From Euleptes europaea (taxonomy: Eukaryota; Chordata; Lepidosauria; Squamata; Sphaerodactylidae): a stretch of DNA of 64,000 nucleotides. How positions within the stretch are numbered: position 1 is the stretch's first letter; every line of letters begins with the position of its first letter. Made by a program: the position numbers and the translations under genes. The stretch spans positions 64,668,064-64,732,063 of the forward strand of contig NC_079316.1 of NCBI RefSeq assembly GCF_029931775.1. The letters run 5' to 3'. The notes beneath the pieces were generated by a model. The model had not been told where the DNA came from, made no database searches, and saw only the letters and a program-made list of their open reading frames with translations. This document shows, one piece after another, positions 11,449 through 23,350 of the stretch.

Positions 11449-13357
11449 TGTGAGCAGTGGCTCAAGAGCTGAAACCATCCCATATCATTTTGGAATCGAT
11501 TTAACTAAAATAGCCAAATAATTTTTTAAAAAACCATGCATCTCAATCTGGTAGATGCATAGTCAATCAAAACATTTAAAGCCTGTTGATCTAGTGCTTC
11601 ATCACTAAGCATTTCTGGTCAAGGCTTAGTAAATTCAAGGGTCCTGGGTACAATTCTGGTTCAACCATTTCCTGGGGTGGACTCGAATGATGACCTGGAG
11701 CACTCTGAGACAAGTAGGCCTTACAGCATATGGGCAACAGCATGATCAGGCCCACTCAGCTCAGTCTTTGGCAACAATGACAAGGTAAGCTTATGGATTG
11801 GCCTACCTCTGCTGTCATCATCCTCGAGAACAGCTTCCTGTGCTGCAGGGCCATCTGTTCCAGCTGGCTCCTGGCTGTTGGCGGCCCTGAGAGGGTTTCT
11901 GGTAAGCTAAAGAGCCAGTCCTTTCCTACTGCAAACTGAAATTCCAGAGGGCGTTTATAGGTATACCACAAGTCGAAATCTTGAGGACTCTAACACATGC
12001 ATTGTGTAGCAAAATAATTCTTTGTCATCAACATCCTGTTGTGCTAAACTAGCTATGGGAAGCAAACTTTGGCCACCATCAGAGACACCCTTATCCTGAA
12101 GTTACTTACAGAGTTATCCCATACCCCACCTCTGATGGATGGAGGGGTATAGGCTGTGTCATCTAAGTTCCCTTGCCCCAGCAGATCCCAGAGATATGAG
12201 GTGTAGCACACCACTGTGCTGATGTCAGAAGTCAGTATTGTGGGGCCGTAGGCTGGCTTTGCCCATTAAAGAAGTGTGGAAGTGCAGATATTAAATGTAT
12301 TATTCTGATTTTTTAAAAACCCAGGATAGATATATTTGTAAGATATGAGGCAAGTGACTGTTAAAAAAATGAGGTATGATGATGTAAGCACCTGATGTTG
12401 ATGTTGTTCCTCAATGTCCTTTCTGTAGAACCCTGTGAAGCCAGGAAGCTTGCACGCACTCACACATGGAGTACAGTCCCTGCATAAATGTGATGTTTAC
12501 ATGGATGAACCCTTACCACAGAGTCTGATTGCTCCCTTTCTCTCTTCAGTGATGCATAACGTGTCCAAGCAAAAGGCATTCTGTACATGGGAGTAACCTA
12601 AGAGCCTGGATATATCATACCTGCATTGAGCAATGCCCCTTTTGAAACTTCACAGTTCTCACACTTTCTTGGCCATAAAGTGGCAAAACACACCCACCTA
12701 CATGCAAAAAAAGGGCCTACAGCCTTGCTGTTTTGTCCTACACAATATTATTTCCCTCTGTTCTCCCTGATAAAAAAATACCAAGGCATCATCCAAATGC
12801 ACTTACCTCCATTGAAATCAAGCTCATCACCCTGTGGTGAATTGTGGCTCTACAGTCCAAAGCTCTTTTTTTTGATGGAGATCACTTCCAAAGAAGTACA
12901 TTTAGGATTTTCAACCTGCCTTTGAAAACACCTAACAGTAGCAATCTCTGTAAACAACAATGTCAACCACACATTTCACACGTCCAAAAGGCTTCACGCC
13001 TTTCCAGCTGTTCTCTAAGTTAAGCCAGTTTGAGTGTCCTTATATTGCAGGTGAGGAAGGCCTGAGATGAAAAGACTTTACCCCCAAGGCCACCCAAGTC
13101 ATCTCTTAGGCTGTGCTTGCATTTTTCCCCAACCCAGCGCAAGTTCAGGAAAACAGGCCATGAATGCTGTAAGACCTCAGGATGGCTTCTTCTTGATTTC
13201 ATGGTCACCTGCAGTTCATCTGGCTATGAACGGGGAAGAACACAAACACAGGTTAGTGGAAGTCAAGCACACTCTAAAGCACATTGCCCTTGATCCGCTA
13301 AATACATTTAGCACAATGAGCTAAATGATTTTATATGCACTATGTCAACTAATGTGT
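11449..13357. other. Unassigned intergenic sequence
   Basis: About 1.9 kb of average composition. Only short frames are open and none looks like a conserved exon. Confidence 0.35.
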
Positions 13358-13563
13358 TCTTTGGGTAGGGGTCATAGCTCAGTGGCAGAGCTCATTCTGC
13401 GCATGCAAAATACCCCAGGTTCAGTCCCCGGCACCTTCTATTACAGGAGCTCAAGAGCCGATGCTGGGAATAACCTTTCTCTGCCAGAGAGCCACAGGCC
13501 CAGCAGAGTCAGACTGAGCCAGATGGACAAATAGTTTGACTTGATGTAAGGCAGCTTCATATA
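13358..13563 (+). repeat. tRNA-derived SINE (type 2), diverged copy
   Basis: The head (GGGTCATAGCTCAGTGGCAG), a B-box-like stretch (GGTTCAGTCCCCGGCACC) and the ending GATGTAAGGCAGCTTCATAT fit the family. The middle is more diverged than in other copies. Confidence 0.8.
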
Positions 13564-13669
13564 TGTAGAACAGAAATGTCATTAAGTTAGGCATAGGAAG
13601 GAGGAATCATTATCCGGCAGGGGTAGCAGATTCCCCTGCCCTGAGCAGACCATCTTTTTCATTGATGGT

Positions 13670-14005
13670 AACAATGTTAAATTGTGGAACTCCCTGCCCC
13701 AGGATGTGGTGATAGCTGCCAACTTGGAAGGCTTTAAGAGGGGAGTGGACATGTTAATGGAAGAGAGGGCTATCCGTGGCTACTAGTTTAAATGGATACT
13801 AAAATGCATACCCATTCTCTCCAGGATCAGAGGAGCATGCCGAATATATTAGGTGCTGTGGAACCCAGGCAGGATAATGCTGCTGCAGTTGTCTTGTTTG
13901 GGGGCTTCCTAGAGGCACCTGGTTGGCCACTGTGTGAACAGACTGCTGGCCTCGATGGACCTTGGTCTGATCCAGCAGGGCCTTTCTTATATTCTTTTGT
14001 AACAA
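13670..14005 (+). mobile_element. CR1-clade LINE, 3' end (5'-truncated)
   Basis: The first part encodes the CR1 ORF2 C-terminal tail (LWNSLPQDVV type, then LEGFKRG). The 3' UTR follows and ends in a TTCTTATATTCTTTTG tail, a decayed form of the family's TTCTTATG repeat. Near-identical 3' ends occur at 16605-17219 and 30315-30660, so this is one LINE family with 5'-truncated copies. Confidence 0.85.
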
Positions 14006-14222
14006 ACCTGATTTTTACTCTCGAATTCACTCGACTGTATGATCTACTTTGTGATTCACTCTGCAGTTCCTTCTGCATCGTGGGGCGTATGTACTTCATA
14101 GTACATAAATGGTAAAGGTGTGAAATGCTGTCTTTTAACTGTTCCATGAATCTGGCACATTCGCTTTTAAAGCACTGGTTTTACAGCTTTTTAGGGGGGA
14201 AGTGTGGAGCAGGGAAAGTTAA

Positions 14223-15847
14223 GCCCTATCTAGGGCTGTTGAATTAAAAAAAATTCGGTATAGTTCGGATTCAGCTGAATTCGGCCCGTTTAGATTCAGG
14301 ATATGCCGAAGTCCGAACTCCCCCACTTCGGGTCTGTGTAATTCGGCGGGAATTCAAAGTTCGGGAAAAAAAATTCGGCCGAATAAAGCCATTAAAAACA
14401 CAACCGCGCCTTTCCGCGGCTCTGGGGGGGCATTTTTGGGGGTAGAGGTCCCAAACTTTCAGAGGAGCTTCAAAGGACCCTTCTTGCCAGACCCCCCCAA
14501 GTTTTGTAAAGATTGGGTCAGGGGGGGCTGGGATATGGGCCCCGAAAGGGGTCCCCCCACCCTTAATGTGCATCTCTGAGCAGAGCTTGCCGCCCACGCA
14601 CAAAGCTCCCAGCCCCGACAAACAGCTGATGAGAGCAAGGGCGGGGCAGCTGCTAAGAACTTTGCAAAGCAACACAACTGCAAAGCAACACCTTTGCAAA
14701 CATGCAAAGGGCGGGGCAGGTGTGAAGAATTTTGCAAAACAATACAACTGCAAAGCAACACAAGCACACAATGCAACACCTTTGCAACAGTCTTCTGTTC
14801 CATCAGGATGGGCTGGGAGGCAGGGTAATCCAATATGATTCCATTTGTATCCAATATGAGATCCATATGTATGCATCTCTCGAGGGTGATCCATTCATCC
14901 CAATAGGGGAAAGGGGAAAGCCCACATCTCGGGGGGCCCTGACCCAATGTTTACAAAACTTGGGTGGTCTCTTAAGAAGCCTTTTCTGAAGCTCCGCTGA
15001 AAGTTTGGGGTCGGCACACCCAAAAATGCGCCCCCTGCCGCCACGGAAAGAGAAAAGGGGGGGAGCCGATATTTCTGCCCCCACTGAACCCGTCTACAAA
15101 ACTTGGGTGGTCTCTTAAGAAGTATTGTCTGAAGCTATGATAAAAGTTTTGGGGCTGCACCCCCAAAAAAGCGCCCCCTGCAGCCACGGAAATGGAAAAG
15201 GGGGGAGAGGAAAAAGGGGTGGAGCCCATATCTCGGGACCCCCTGACCCAATGTTTACAAAACCTGGGGGGTCTCTTAAGAAGCCTTGTCTGATGCTCCG
15301 CTGAAAGTTTGGGGTCGGCACACCCAAAAATGCGCCCCCTGCAGCCATGGAAAGAAAAAGGGGGGAGCCCATATCTCGGGACCCCCTGACCCAATGTTTA
15401 CAAAACTTGGGTGGTCTCTTAAGAAGGCTTGTCTGAATATCCCCTGAAAGTTTGGGGTCTGTACCCCAAAAAATGCACCCCCTGAAGCCACAGAAAGGAG
15501 CGAATGTGCACAAGCACCCCCGCACACACACACGAGGATTTCCCTCTCTCTCTCTTTCCCCGGCGGGGCCGCACATCAGCTGATTCCTCCAGTACTCAAT
15601 CCTGACTGATTGGCTAGAAGAAGACCCAGCTTGGCCACCAATTGGCCGGGGGAGGAGAATGCTGCTTACTGACGGCCCCGAATTGGCCGGATTTATTCGT
15701 GAACTCCCGAACTCGCTGAATTCGCCCCCCCCCCCGGTTGCCCACCATTTTGAGTTCGGTTTGTCCCGAACTAAAAACCACCGAATCAAGGGAAATTCGG
15801 CTGATTTTCAGTTCGGGCTGAACCGAATCAACAGCCCTAGCCCTATC
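14223..15847. mobile_element. Non-autonomous hAT-type DNA transposon with 8-bp target duplication
   Basis: The element runs from 14231 to 15839 (1609 bp). It has terminal inverted repeats TAGGGCTGTTGA on the left and TCAACAGCCCTA on the right, and the perfect 8-bp duplication GCCCTATC at 14223-14230 and 15840-15847. Eight-base duplications with TAGGG-type ends are characteristic of hAT elements. No transposase is visible. The subterminal DNA is rich in TTCGG words, and the centre holds a tandem array. A long - strand frame crosses the array but follows the repeat units and has no known domain. Confidence 0.9.
14905..15500. repeat. Tandem array of about 143-161 bp units inside the hAT element
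   Basis: The anchor TACAAAACTTGGGTGGTCTC (one copy slightly changed) followed by TTAAGAAG recurs at about 14952, 15095, 15256 and 15399. The spacings are 143, about 161 and 143 bp. Each unit also carries a version of GAAAGTTTGGGGTCGGCACA and GCGCCCCCTGCAGCCA. A weak partial unit lies upstream near 14500. Confidence 0.9.
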
Positions 15848-16604
15848 CATTAATTTCTGTAGATCAATTGGTGTACTTAAGTTTTAAAAACCTTTTTCAT
15901 AGGAAATGGAAGGGGACCCCCTTGAGTTTCCCCTCCTACTTCACACTATATCTGGCATTAGACACCTCTGCCCTGCCAAAACTGATCCACCATACTGTGA
16001 TTATAGTGAAAATGGATGTAACCACTGTGAAGATCTTTATATACCCACCCTGCATTCAGAGGGCCCCTGAGTACCAGAATTTTCCGCTATTCTCAGGTAG
16101 AAATGTAGATGAGGGTACAAATAGGTTGAAGAAAGGATCCAGATTTTTCCCCATCATCCTGAAAGAGATCAGGCGCCCTCTTGTGTCAAAACTGGCACAT
16201 ATCACAAATTATTCCTGTTTGACATTCTTCACTGGCCACAAAGTGCTTTAAATTTCATCACAACAATCCAGATTCATTAAAATATAATACCTTAACCACT
16301 GAATTTTATAGCGAAGGATTTGTTCAAGACTCAAGACTCCCTTCAGATGTGAAGTTGCATTTGTAGGATAATGCTACTCAGAGCCTCACACAACAGACTC
16401 CTCACCAAATCAAAGATGGCCAATTGGCACCTTGGGTATTAAGCCCACAATGTGGTTTATTGGGCTCCAGCTATTACCTGTGCCCCACCAGGCTCAAAGG
16501 AGAGAGAGGAGGAAGTCAAGGCAGAAAAGTCTTGGCCTCTTTTCCCACCGTTTCCTTGCTTCTTTTGCCACCTTTGCATCAGGCCCTGCTCTAAGTAAGC
16601 ACCC
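15848..16604. other. Unassigned sequence between hAT and CR1 elements
   Basis: No gene is visible. The last 150 bp before 16605 may belong to the CR1 copy, but this cannot be confirmed by eye. Confidence 0.35.
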
Positions 16605-17219
16605 AAGAGCATCCAAGAAGGTGCAGAAAAGAGCAACCAAAATGATCAGGGGAATAGAGCAACTGCCCTACGAGGAGCGGTTAAAATGCTTAGGGTTGTT
16701 TAACTTGGAAAGAAAGCAGTTAAGGGCAGACATGATAGAGGTCTAAAAAATATGCATGGTATGGGGAGAGTGGAGAGGGAGAAGCTTTTCTCCCTCTCTC
16801 ATAACACTAGAATGCGGGGTCATCTGTTGAAGCTGGAGGGTGAGAGATTCAAAACTGATAAAAGGAAGTACTTCACACAACACATAGTTAAATTGTGGAA
16901 CTCCCTGCCACAGGATGTGGTGATGGCTGGTAATTTGGAAGGCTTTAAGAGGGGAGCGGACATGTTCATGGAGGAGAGGGCTATTCACGGCTACTAGGAA
17001 AAATGTATACTAGTCATGATGCATACCTATTTTCTCCAGGATCAGAGGAGCATGCCTATTATATTAGGTGCTTTGGAACACAGGCAGGACAATGATGCTG
17101 CAGTCATCTTGTTTGTGGGCTTCCTAGAGGCACCTGGTTGGCCACTGTGTGAACAGACTGCTGGACTTGATGGACCTTGGTCTGATCCAGCATGGCCTTT
17201 CTTATGTTCTTATGTTCAA
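16605..17219 (+). mobile_element. CR1-clade LINE, ORF2 C-terminus plus 3' UTR
   Basis: The translation carries the CR1 C-terminal signature in order: QKRATKMIRGIEQLPYEERL, LGLFNLERKQLRADMIEV, KRKYFTQHIVKLWNSLPQDV and FKRGADMFMEERAI. A single-base deletion near 16745 puts the two halves in different frames. The 3' UTR ends in TTCTTATGTTCTTATGTTC, which matches the short terminal repeats of CR1 LINEs. The copy is 5'-truncated, as is usual for target-primed insertions. Confidence 0.92.
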
Positions 17220-18260
17220 GAGGAAGGCCATGGAAGAGGCATTTCTAGACCCTCTGGCTAATGGAGCATCTGTTGTGCAAGCCTGTGATGCCCTGTATAT
17301 TCTAGCACCAGAATCTCCAAAGAAATGAGGCTCCCACTGATTACTAAATCTCAAACTATATATTACTAAATCTCAAACTATCTAACCTGAACCTGCCTTC
17401 ACACATAAACATAATGCTTTCCCCCCAAAAAAACTAAGCATCAACAGGTAAAGAAATAAAACACGCAAGGTTGGTAAATTTATATATATAGATTTACCAA
17501 CAACCCCCTTGTCAGGGATCAACAGGCTATAATTAGAATTTAATAATATGAGTGGAGGAGTGATCTGCATGCTGCTTGAAAAACTGGAGCCTTTTTTAAG
17601 CAGTTCTGAACATTCCGCTTCCTAGATTGGACTCCAACTTGTTTCACACAATGACTGTCCAACTGAGACAAACGTGATACAAATAAGAACAATGAGATCA
17701 GCAATCATCTAGCTGTAATACCATAAACAAAGGGACTAATTGGCGGCAACTCTAGGCCCAACGGAATCTGCTCAATTGGAGGCAAGAAAAATAAATCCGG
17801 TTTCCCAGATTTTTTGGAAAGATCTTATTTCCTAGTAAATATGCTATAGCCCTTGTCCAAGACAATACATGCTAGGTTCTGCCTGGCAATTGATTTACAA
17901 TTGCCCCTTAAGCAAAGCATGGCAATGATGTTTTGAAAGCGACAAATGGAAGTGAAGAAATGGTACAATTGGGAAGACCTGCTCCTACTTACTGTAATTA
18001 AGGCCCTCTGAATTAATAATTGACCCATGCACCTATTTTAATATACATTAATTTATTAATCACTGCAAAAAACTTCTAAGAATTATCAATAATTTGTTAG
18101 TGTTAATAATTTGATCAATAATTTGTTAGTTATAATACTCTCCTATGGATGCTTTCTTACTAATCATGCTGGAATACAACATGTAACTATAGTACAACAC
18201 AGATTGTTATTTTTTCAACTTATTAAGAATGGATAGAGTATTGGAAGAGTGATGTAGGAA
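17220..18260. other. Unassigned AT-rich sequence
   Basis: Holds a small tandem duplication of TTACTAAATCTCAAACTAT near 17340-17382 and repeated AATTTGTTAGT words near 18090-18135. No coding evidence. Confidence 0.35.
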
Positions 18261-18435
18261 TAGGGTTGCCAGGTCCCTCTTTGCCACTGGTGGGAGGGTT
18301 TTGGGGCGGAGCCTGAGTGGGCATGGTTTGGGGAGGGGAGGGACTTCAATGCCTTAGAGTCCAATTGTCGAAGTGGCCATTTTCTCCAGGTGAACTGATC
18401 TCTTTCAGCTGGAGATCAGTTGTAATAGCAGGAGC
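18261..18435 (+). repeat. hAT-like TAGGGTTGCCA element, one end only
   Basis: Starts with TAGGGTTGCCAGGTCCCTCT and includes the body words CTGGAGATCAGTTGTAATAG and GCAGGAG. The same family appears in opposite orientation and with both ends at 56534-56742. The right terminus is missing here. Confidence 0.7.
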
Positions 18436-19768
18436 AAGGTATCAAGCCAATTCATTGAGTATGGTTAAACATTCCGGTCATCAGTAACAAAAAGCCTGCT
18501 GACTTGGATTGTTTTCTGAATGAGCTGGGGAAAGACATATTTATCCAACTGGTTTTGGAAGGATACTCAGTGTTACCTGGTTGGGGAGGGACAGAGTTGG
18601 TGAGTCCCTGTCATTGCCAAGTCCACCATCCTTGCACCCTACACCACTATGGATTACAACTACAGGTTTTGAATATATATCTCTTGTCATTGGTCCCATA
18701 AAAAAATCTGATTATCTGGTCAAGGGGCAGATTACAGTATCTTTATTGGGGGGGGGGAGTCTGGTTTTAACAAATTACCCAGCCTAATGGAGAACATTTG
18801 TAAACTGACTTGGCTGGCTATTGTCTCTAGCCTGGTTGATTTATGGTACCAACCATTATCTCCAGCCATAGACATGAATGCTTTTGGGCAACCTCCCAGC
18901 ACACAAATGGATTTCCTCATCTGAAAGAGGAATTGTGAGCAAAACAATTGCAGAACCGCCGGTGTGTGTCTTCTGAGCCTTGCTTTGTGGTTAGATTCTC
19001 AAGTGGCAGCAGGGGCCAGGAGTGTGTTTCATCACCTTCTGCTGATAAGCAGGTTGCCTCCCCTTGTGTCCCCTTGCTCAGTCCTGACTACTGCCATCCA
19101 TGCTTTGGCAGCCTCCCAATGTGACTATAGTAATGTGGTCTCTGTGGGGCTGTTACTAGAATTAGAGTATCTCCGCTTTGGTTGGAGGAATTAGTGCGGA
19201 AACAGAGCTTTGCAAGAAGCTGGGTAACCAGGATCTTCATAGCCAGCATATACAGGGATAAGCCCTTGTGGAGAACTCCCCGTAAAGAAGCAGTTTGTTT
19301 CAAATTAAATGGAGTTTAGTACAAAATTATTTCAACCACATGAAATAACTCACACACAAAATTCATAAAAGAACTCAGAAGTAAAAGGGTGGAGGGGTGG
19401 GACTCTAGAGTTAGGGTTAGGGTGAAAATTACCCATCACGAAGGGCGACATCTGAGTGAAAGCAGCACAGTAGAGAAGAGGAAATGAACCAGCATCTCCG
19501 GAAAGCAAAGCGAGGGACTTTACACACAAGTAAGGGGTGAGGGTTTGGATCCAAAGACACACACACACACACACACACAGTATGAATGCCATGAGGGCTA
19601 TATGAGAGCCAGCATGGTGTAGCATATAAAAACCAACTCTTCTTCTTTGTTCCTTTCCTCCACAACACAGCACCATTCTCCTCACAACCCAGACATGTAA
19701 GAAAGAACTTCCGGTCAGAAACAGCTCAGCTCTGCCCAGTGGCCCGCTGCCCCCAGCTAGTAGGTTTT
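18436..19768. other. Unassigned sequence with a G run and a CA repeat
   Basis: Contains a G homopolymer near 18750 and an (AC)n tract near 19558-19580. No exon or clear transposon. Confidence 0.35.
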
Positions 19769-20285
19769 GTGTGTGTGTGTGTGTGTGTGTGAAGTGCCAT
19801 CAAGTTGCAGCTGACTTGTGGAGACCACTTATGGGGTTTTCAAGACAAGAGACTAACAGAGGTGGTTTGCCAGTGCCTTCCCCATTCCTCCACATGAGCG
19901 GTGGACTCTGGAGAACAGGGTTTGATTCCTCAGTCCTCCACATGAGCAGCAGACTCTAATCTGGTGAACTGGGTTGGTTTCCCCACTCCTACTCATAAAA
20001 CCAGCTGGGTGACCTTGGGCTAGTCACAGCTCTCTTAGAGCTCTCTCAGCCTCACCTACTTCACAGGGGAGGGGAAGGGTAGGTCATTGTAAGCCAGTTT
20101 GATTCTTTCTTAAGTGGTAGAGAAAGTCAGCGTATAAAAACCAACTCTTCCTCCTCTGATAGCAACCCTAGACTTCCCTGGTGGTCTGAGGTCTCCCATC
20201 CAAATACTAACCAGAGCTGACTCTGCTTAGCTTCCGAGATCTGACAAGATCGGGCTATACCATGCTGGCTTTCCTTCCCAGCTAG
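19769..20285 (-). repeat. 5S rRNA-derived SINE with BovB-like tail, interrupted by a type 1 SINE
   Basis: Read on the - strand, the head is a 5S rRNA derivative: GCCCGATCTTGTCAGATCTC, GGAAGCTAAGCAGAG and GGTTAGTATTTGGATGGGAG. The tail (CAAACCACCTCTGTTAGTCT, then GAAAACCCCATAAG and AAGTCAGCTGCAACTTGATG) resembles the 3' end of BovB LINEs, and is followed by a (CA)n tract, the antisense of (GT)n at 19769-19791. Chimeric SINEs with 5S and BovB parts are known from lizards. A type 1 SINE sits inside it. Confidence 0.8.
19880..20152 (+). repeat. tRNA-derived SINE (type 1) nested in the 5S-derived SINE
   Basis: Carries ATTCCTCCACATGAGCGGTG, GGGTTTGATTCCTCAGTCCT, AGCTGGGTGACCTTGGGCTA and the tail GCGTATAAAAACCAACTCTT. 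It is 5'-truncated or rearranged at the head. Its opposite strand and position show it inserted after the 5S-derived SINE. Confidence 0.75.
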
Positions 20286-22306
20286 GAGGTTAGCACTAAT
20301 CAAATCAGCTCCTCTGACTTTTACTGGCTTTCCACGCCTTTTTGCAAAATGATAATCTACGTCACCTTTTTGTTAGAAACTAAAGGGACCACAGATACTA
20401 GGCACTGCCATGTAACAGTACTATAGAAGGGATCTCAGTGAGAGAATCAACTGGAAGAAAATAAAATACATTGTCTCTGCAATGGGACAGAAATGAGCAC
20501 ATTACTGCACAATTATCTATGGCACAAGCAACAGAGGACACATAGAAAGAGTATAAAAACCAAAGCAGAGGAGGCTTTTGCTGACCAAAGAAAGTATCAG
20601 TGCTAGAACACATGTAGGTTGGAAGTTTGGTCCCTGGGCATCTCTAGCTAAAGGATCTCAGGTAGCAGCACATCAGGAAAGGCCCAAAAGCTTCTATTAG
20701 TCAAAAGCAGAAAATCCTGAGGTCAGGGACAAGCTGTCTGATACAATATATGGCAGGTTCACCCAATCAGCTCTATGTTACAACAATCAGGGCAGAGGAG
20801 AGACAGGCTTGTGGCTTGCCACATGGGCCTGTCCAACAGGGATGGTGCGGGTGGACAGTCCGATTCCTGACACAACCCAAGGACTTTTGTGTAGCGGAAC
20901 CTCTGAGCGCTGCTGTGCCCTGCTTAATAAATCATGTTCCTTGAGCGCCCTCTTGTGACCATTTATAATTAGCTTTTGTAAACGAGAGCTGCTTTATAAT
21001 GTAATCCCCCCCTGCCCCCCCCATACTGACAGAGTAACTTGGCAGGACAGTGTCAAAAGATAAGGGAGGAACACTCTTTTTGGCAAATTATGATCAAAGA
21101 AGGAAATCATTCCTCTGTTTTATAAGGGTAGCTGGCTATTATGATTCCAAGAATGAGGGGTTTTAAGGAATTCCTGTCTAGGAAGTAGAAGTGATGTTGT
21201 TTTTCATATTATACAACTCAAGGTAATTATACTACATCAGGGATCTCAAGAGGAATGCTTCCTTGTTCTTCAGAGTGCTTAACAGAATCAATAATTTAGC
21301 CCTGATAAAATCCTTATATTATTTGACATTATTTCTGTGCATAACAGATTAGAAAAAAACTGTCAATTAGTGAAAAAATGCTGAATCATACATCGATCGA
21401 TAACTGTTAGTCAATATTCCTTATACGTTATCCTGATTTTTCTTAGGGCAGAGGTTGCTGGAGTACAAACAAGATCAGAAGTTTTGACATAATTTTCCAG
21501 AAGAAGATGTTCAGTAGGAACACTTGACTTTAAATGGTTCCTGGGTCCCTCTTATTGGGAAGAAGAACTAAGAAGTTCTTCTGGTCTCAAAGGATGATGA
21601 AGCAATCAGGTGGATGAAATAGCTCTCTAATGGAATGGCTTGCTGAGCTAATCACTTTCATTCATTTAAACATCTAATGGCACTGAAAAATGTATTTTAG
21701 TGCAGCAAAGAAAAGCTTTGGACGAAACTGCAAACAAGGCTGATTTTCCTCCCAGGAAGAAAATACTGCAGAATCTCGTATCGGTCATAATTAAAGCTGA
21801 TGGGTAGGAGATTCCACAACTTCCTGAGACTTTCCCTAAGACACCATTCACAGAGATCTGATGCTCTTTTATAAAATGAGGTGTTGCCCATGTCCATAGG
21901 ACAGCAGCATGAACAGCGATGAGAGGAACCCCACCTTCATGGTTCCTTTCTACACAGAGCAGTACTGGGGCTTAAGCCTGTTTGGGAGTTTCACCCGTCA
22001 CTCCAAGAGCCTGGTGTGACTCCTCAGTGAAAACAGAAATGCAGTCTGCACAAAAGGCAGTCCATTCATTTTACTTACAGCAGCGTTGAAAGAGGCATTC
22101 CATGTGATTTCAATGAGGCCCAGCTTATACGGAAGGCTCCAATGAAACCTTCAAAATGAGTAGGGAAGGAAGGAAGCACCGAAGCAAATCTTAGATCCTT
22201 TTATTGGGCTGGCAAACGCCATGTTATTCACAGCATATTACTAGTTGTGATTTCTTTGCACATTATTCTTAGTCCAACCATAAGATAAAACAGCAAAGGG
22301 GAAATG
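20286..22306. other. Unassigned intergenic sequence
   Basis: About 2 kb of mostly AT-rich DNA without recognisable exons or repeats. A C run lies near 21008-21020. Confidence 0.35.
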
Positions 22307-22383
22307 TTGTAAGCTACTTTGGGTCCCCTTTGCGGAGAAAAGCGGAGTATAAATTAAGTAAGCCAGTAAGTAAGTAAGTAAAT
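22307..22383 (+). mobile_element. LINE 3' end with (AAGT)n tail
   Basis: The words TTGTAAGCTACTTTGGGTCC and AAAGCGGAGTATAAATTAAG, followed by GTAAG repeats, match the 3' ends of L2/CR1-type LINEs in reptiles. Only the extreme 3' end is present. Confidence 0.6.
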
Positions 22384-22676
22384 AGGAGCCCCGTGGCGCA
22401 GAGTAGTAAGCTGCAGTACTGCAATCAAAGCTTTGCTCACAACCTGAGTTCGATCCATGCAGAAGTTGGTTTCAGGGCTCAAGGTTGACTCAGCCTTCCA
22501 TCCTTCCGAGATCGGTAAAATGAGTTCCCAGCTTGCTGGGGTAAAGTGCAGATGACTAGGGAAGGCAATGGGAAACCACCCCGTAAACATAGTCTTCCTA
22601 GTAAATAGTGTGATGTGATGTCACCCCATGGGTCAGTAATGATGTGGTGCTTGCACAGGGAACTACCTTTACCTTT
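22384..22676 (+). repeat. Sauria-type SINE
   Basis: Begins GGAGCCCCGTGGCGCAGAGT, with a B-box stretch GAGTTCGATCCATGCAGAAG, a conserved centre (GGTTGACTCAGCCTTCCATC and AATGAGTTCCCAGCTTGCTG) and a tail CACAGGGAACTACCTTTACC that resembles BovB. This is the classical lizard tRNA-derived SINE. Confidence 0.85.
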
Positions 22677-22984
22677 TTAAGTAAGTAAATGGTCACAGCA
22701 ATTAGGTTTCTGAAACTATATGATATTGTGCCGGTAAGTTCCCCCTCCCCATAATGCAAATAGTATTCTGGAGAGAGGAAGGAATTTACATCAGGAGAAC
22801 AGCATGGTGGGAGGGATGGGCTAACCCTCTATACTGCAGTCTTACTCAAAGTCAGTCTTATGCAAAGGCACTTATGCCATTAACATTAAACACAGGAAAT
22901 CCCTTCACAGATCTCCCTCTACCACTTTTGGTTTAGCCTGTTGGTGCATGTCCCTCTTCAGCCACCCTTGTCTCTGTCATCCGT

Positions 22985-23350
22985 CATAAATACCAAAGAG
23001 TCCTGCTGAATCAGACCAGGGATCGATCTAGTCCAGCATTCAGTACCATACTGTGGCCAACCTGTTTCCCAGGAAGGTTAATAAACAGGGCACAGAGGCC
23101 AATGCATTCCCTTGATGATGTCTCCTAGCACCAGGTTTCAGAGATTTACTTCCTTTAAATATGGAGGTTCCCTTTATTAACCATGGCTAGTAGCCCCTGA
23201 TAGACCTCTCCTCCATGAATCTGTCTAACCCCCTTTTAAAGCCATCTGTGCTCATAGTCATCACTACCTCCACTGGCAGTGAATTTCACCATTTAATTAT
23301 TTGTTGAGTAAAGTATTATTTCCTTGTCTCTATGTTCTGTACCTAGTTCC
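22985..23350 (-). mobile_element. CR1-type LINE 3' region
   Basis: Antisense of the CR1-type 3' UTR: AATCAGACCAGGGATCGATC, CTAGTCCAGCATTCAGTACC, then ACCCCCTTTTAAAGCCATCT and CACTACCTCCACTGGCAGTG. The last block encodes, in antisense, the CR1 C-terminal tail that leads into the UTR. Confidence 0.7.

Noticed and set aside
14271-15789. Series of long - strand frames (up to 224 residues)
   Set aside because: They follow the tandem units inside the hAT element, repeat the same phrases and show no transposase motif.
19412-19424. Two TTAGGG-like units, possible interstitial telomere repeat
   Set aside because: Two units occur often by chance, and no longer array is present.
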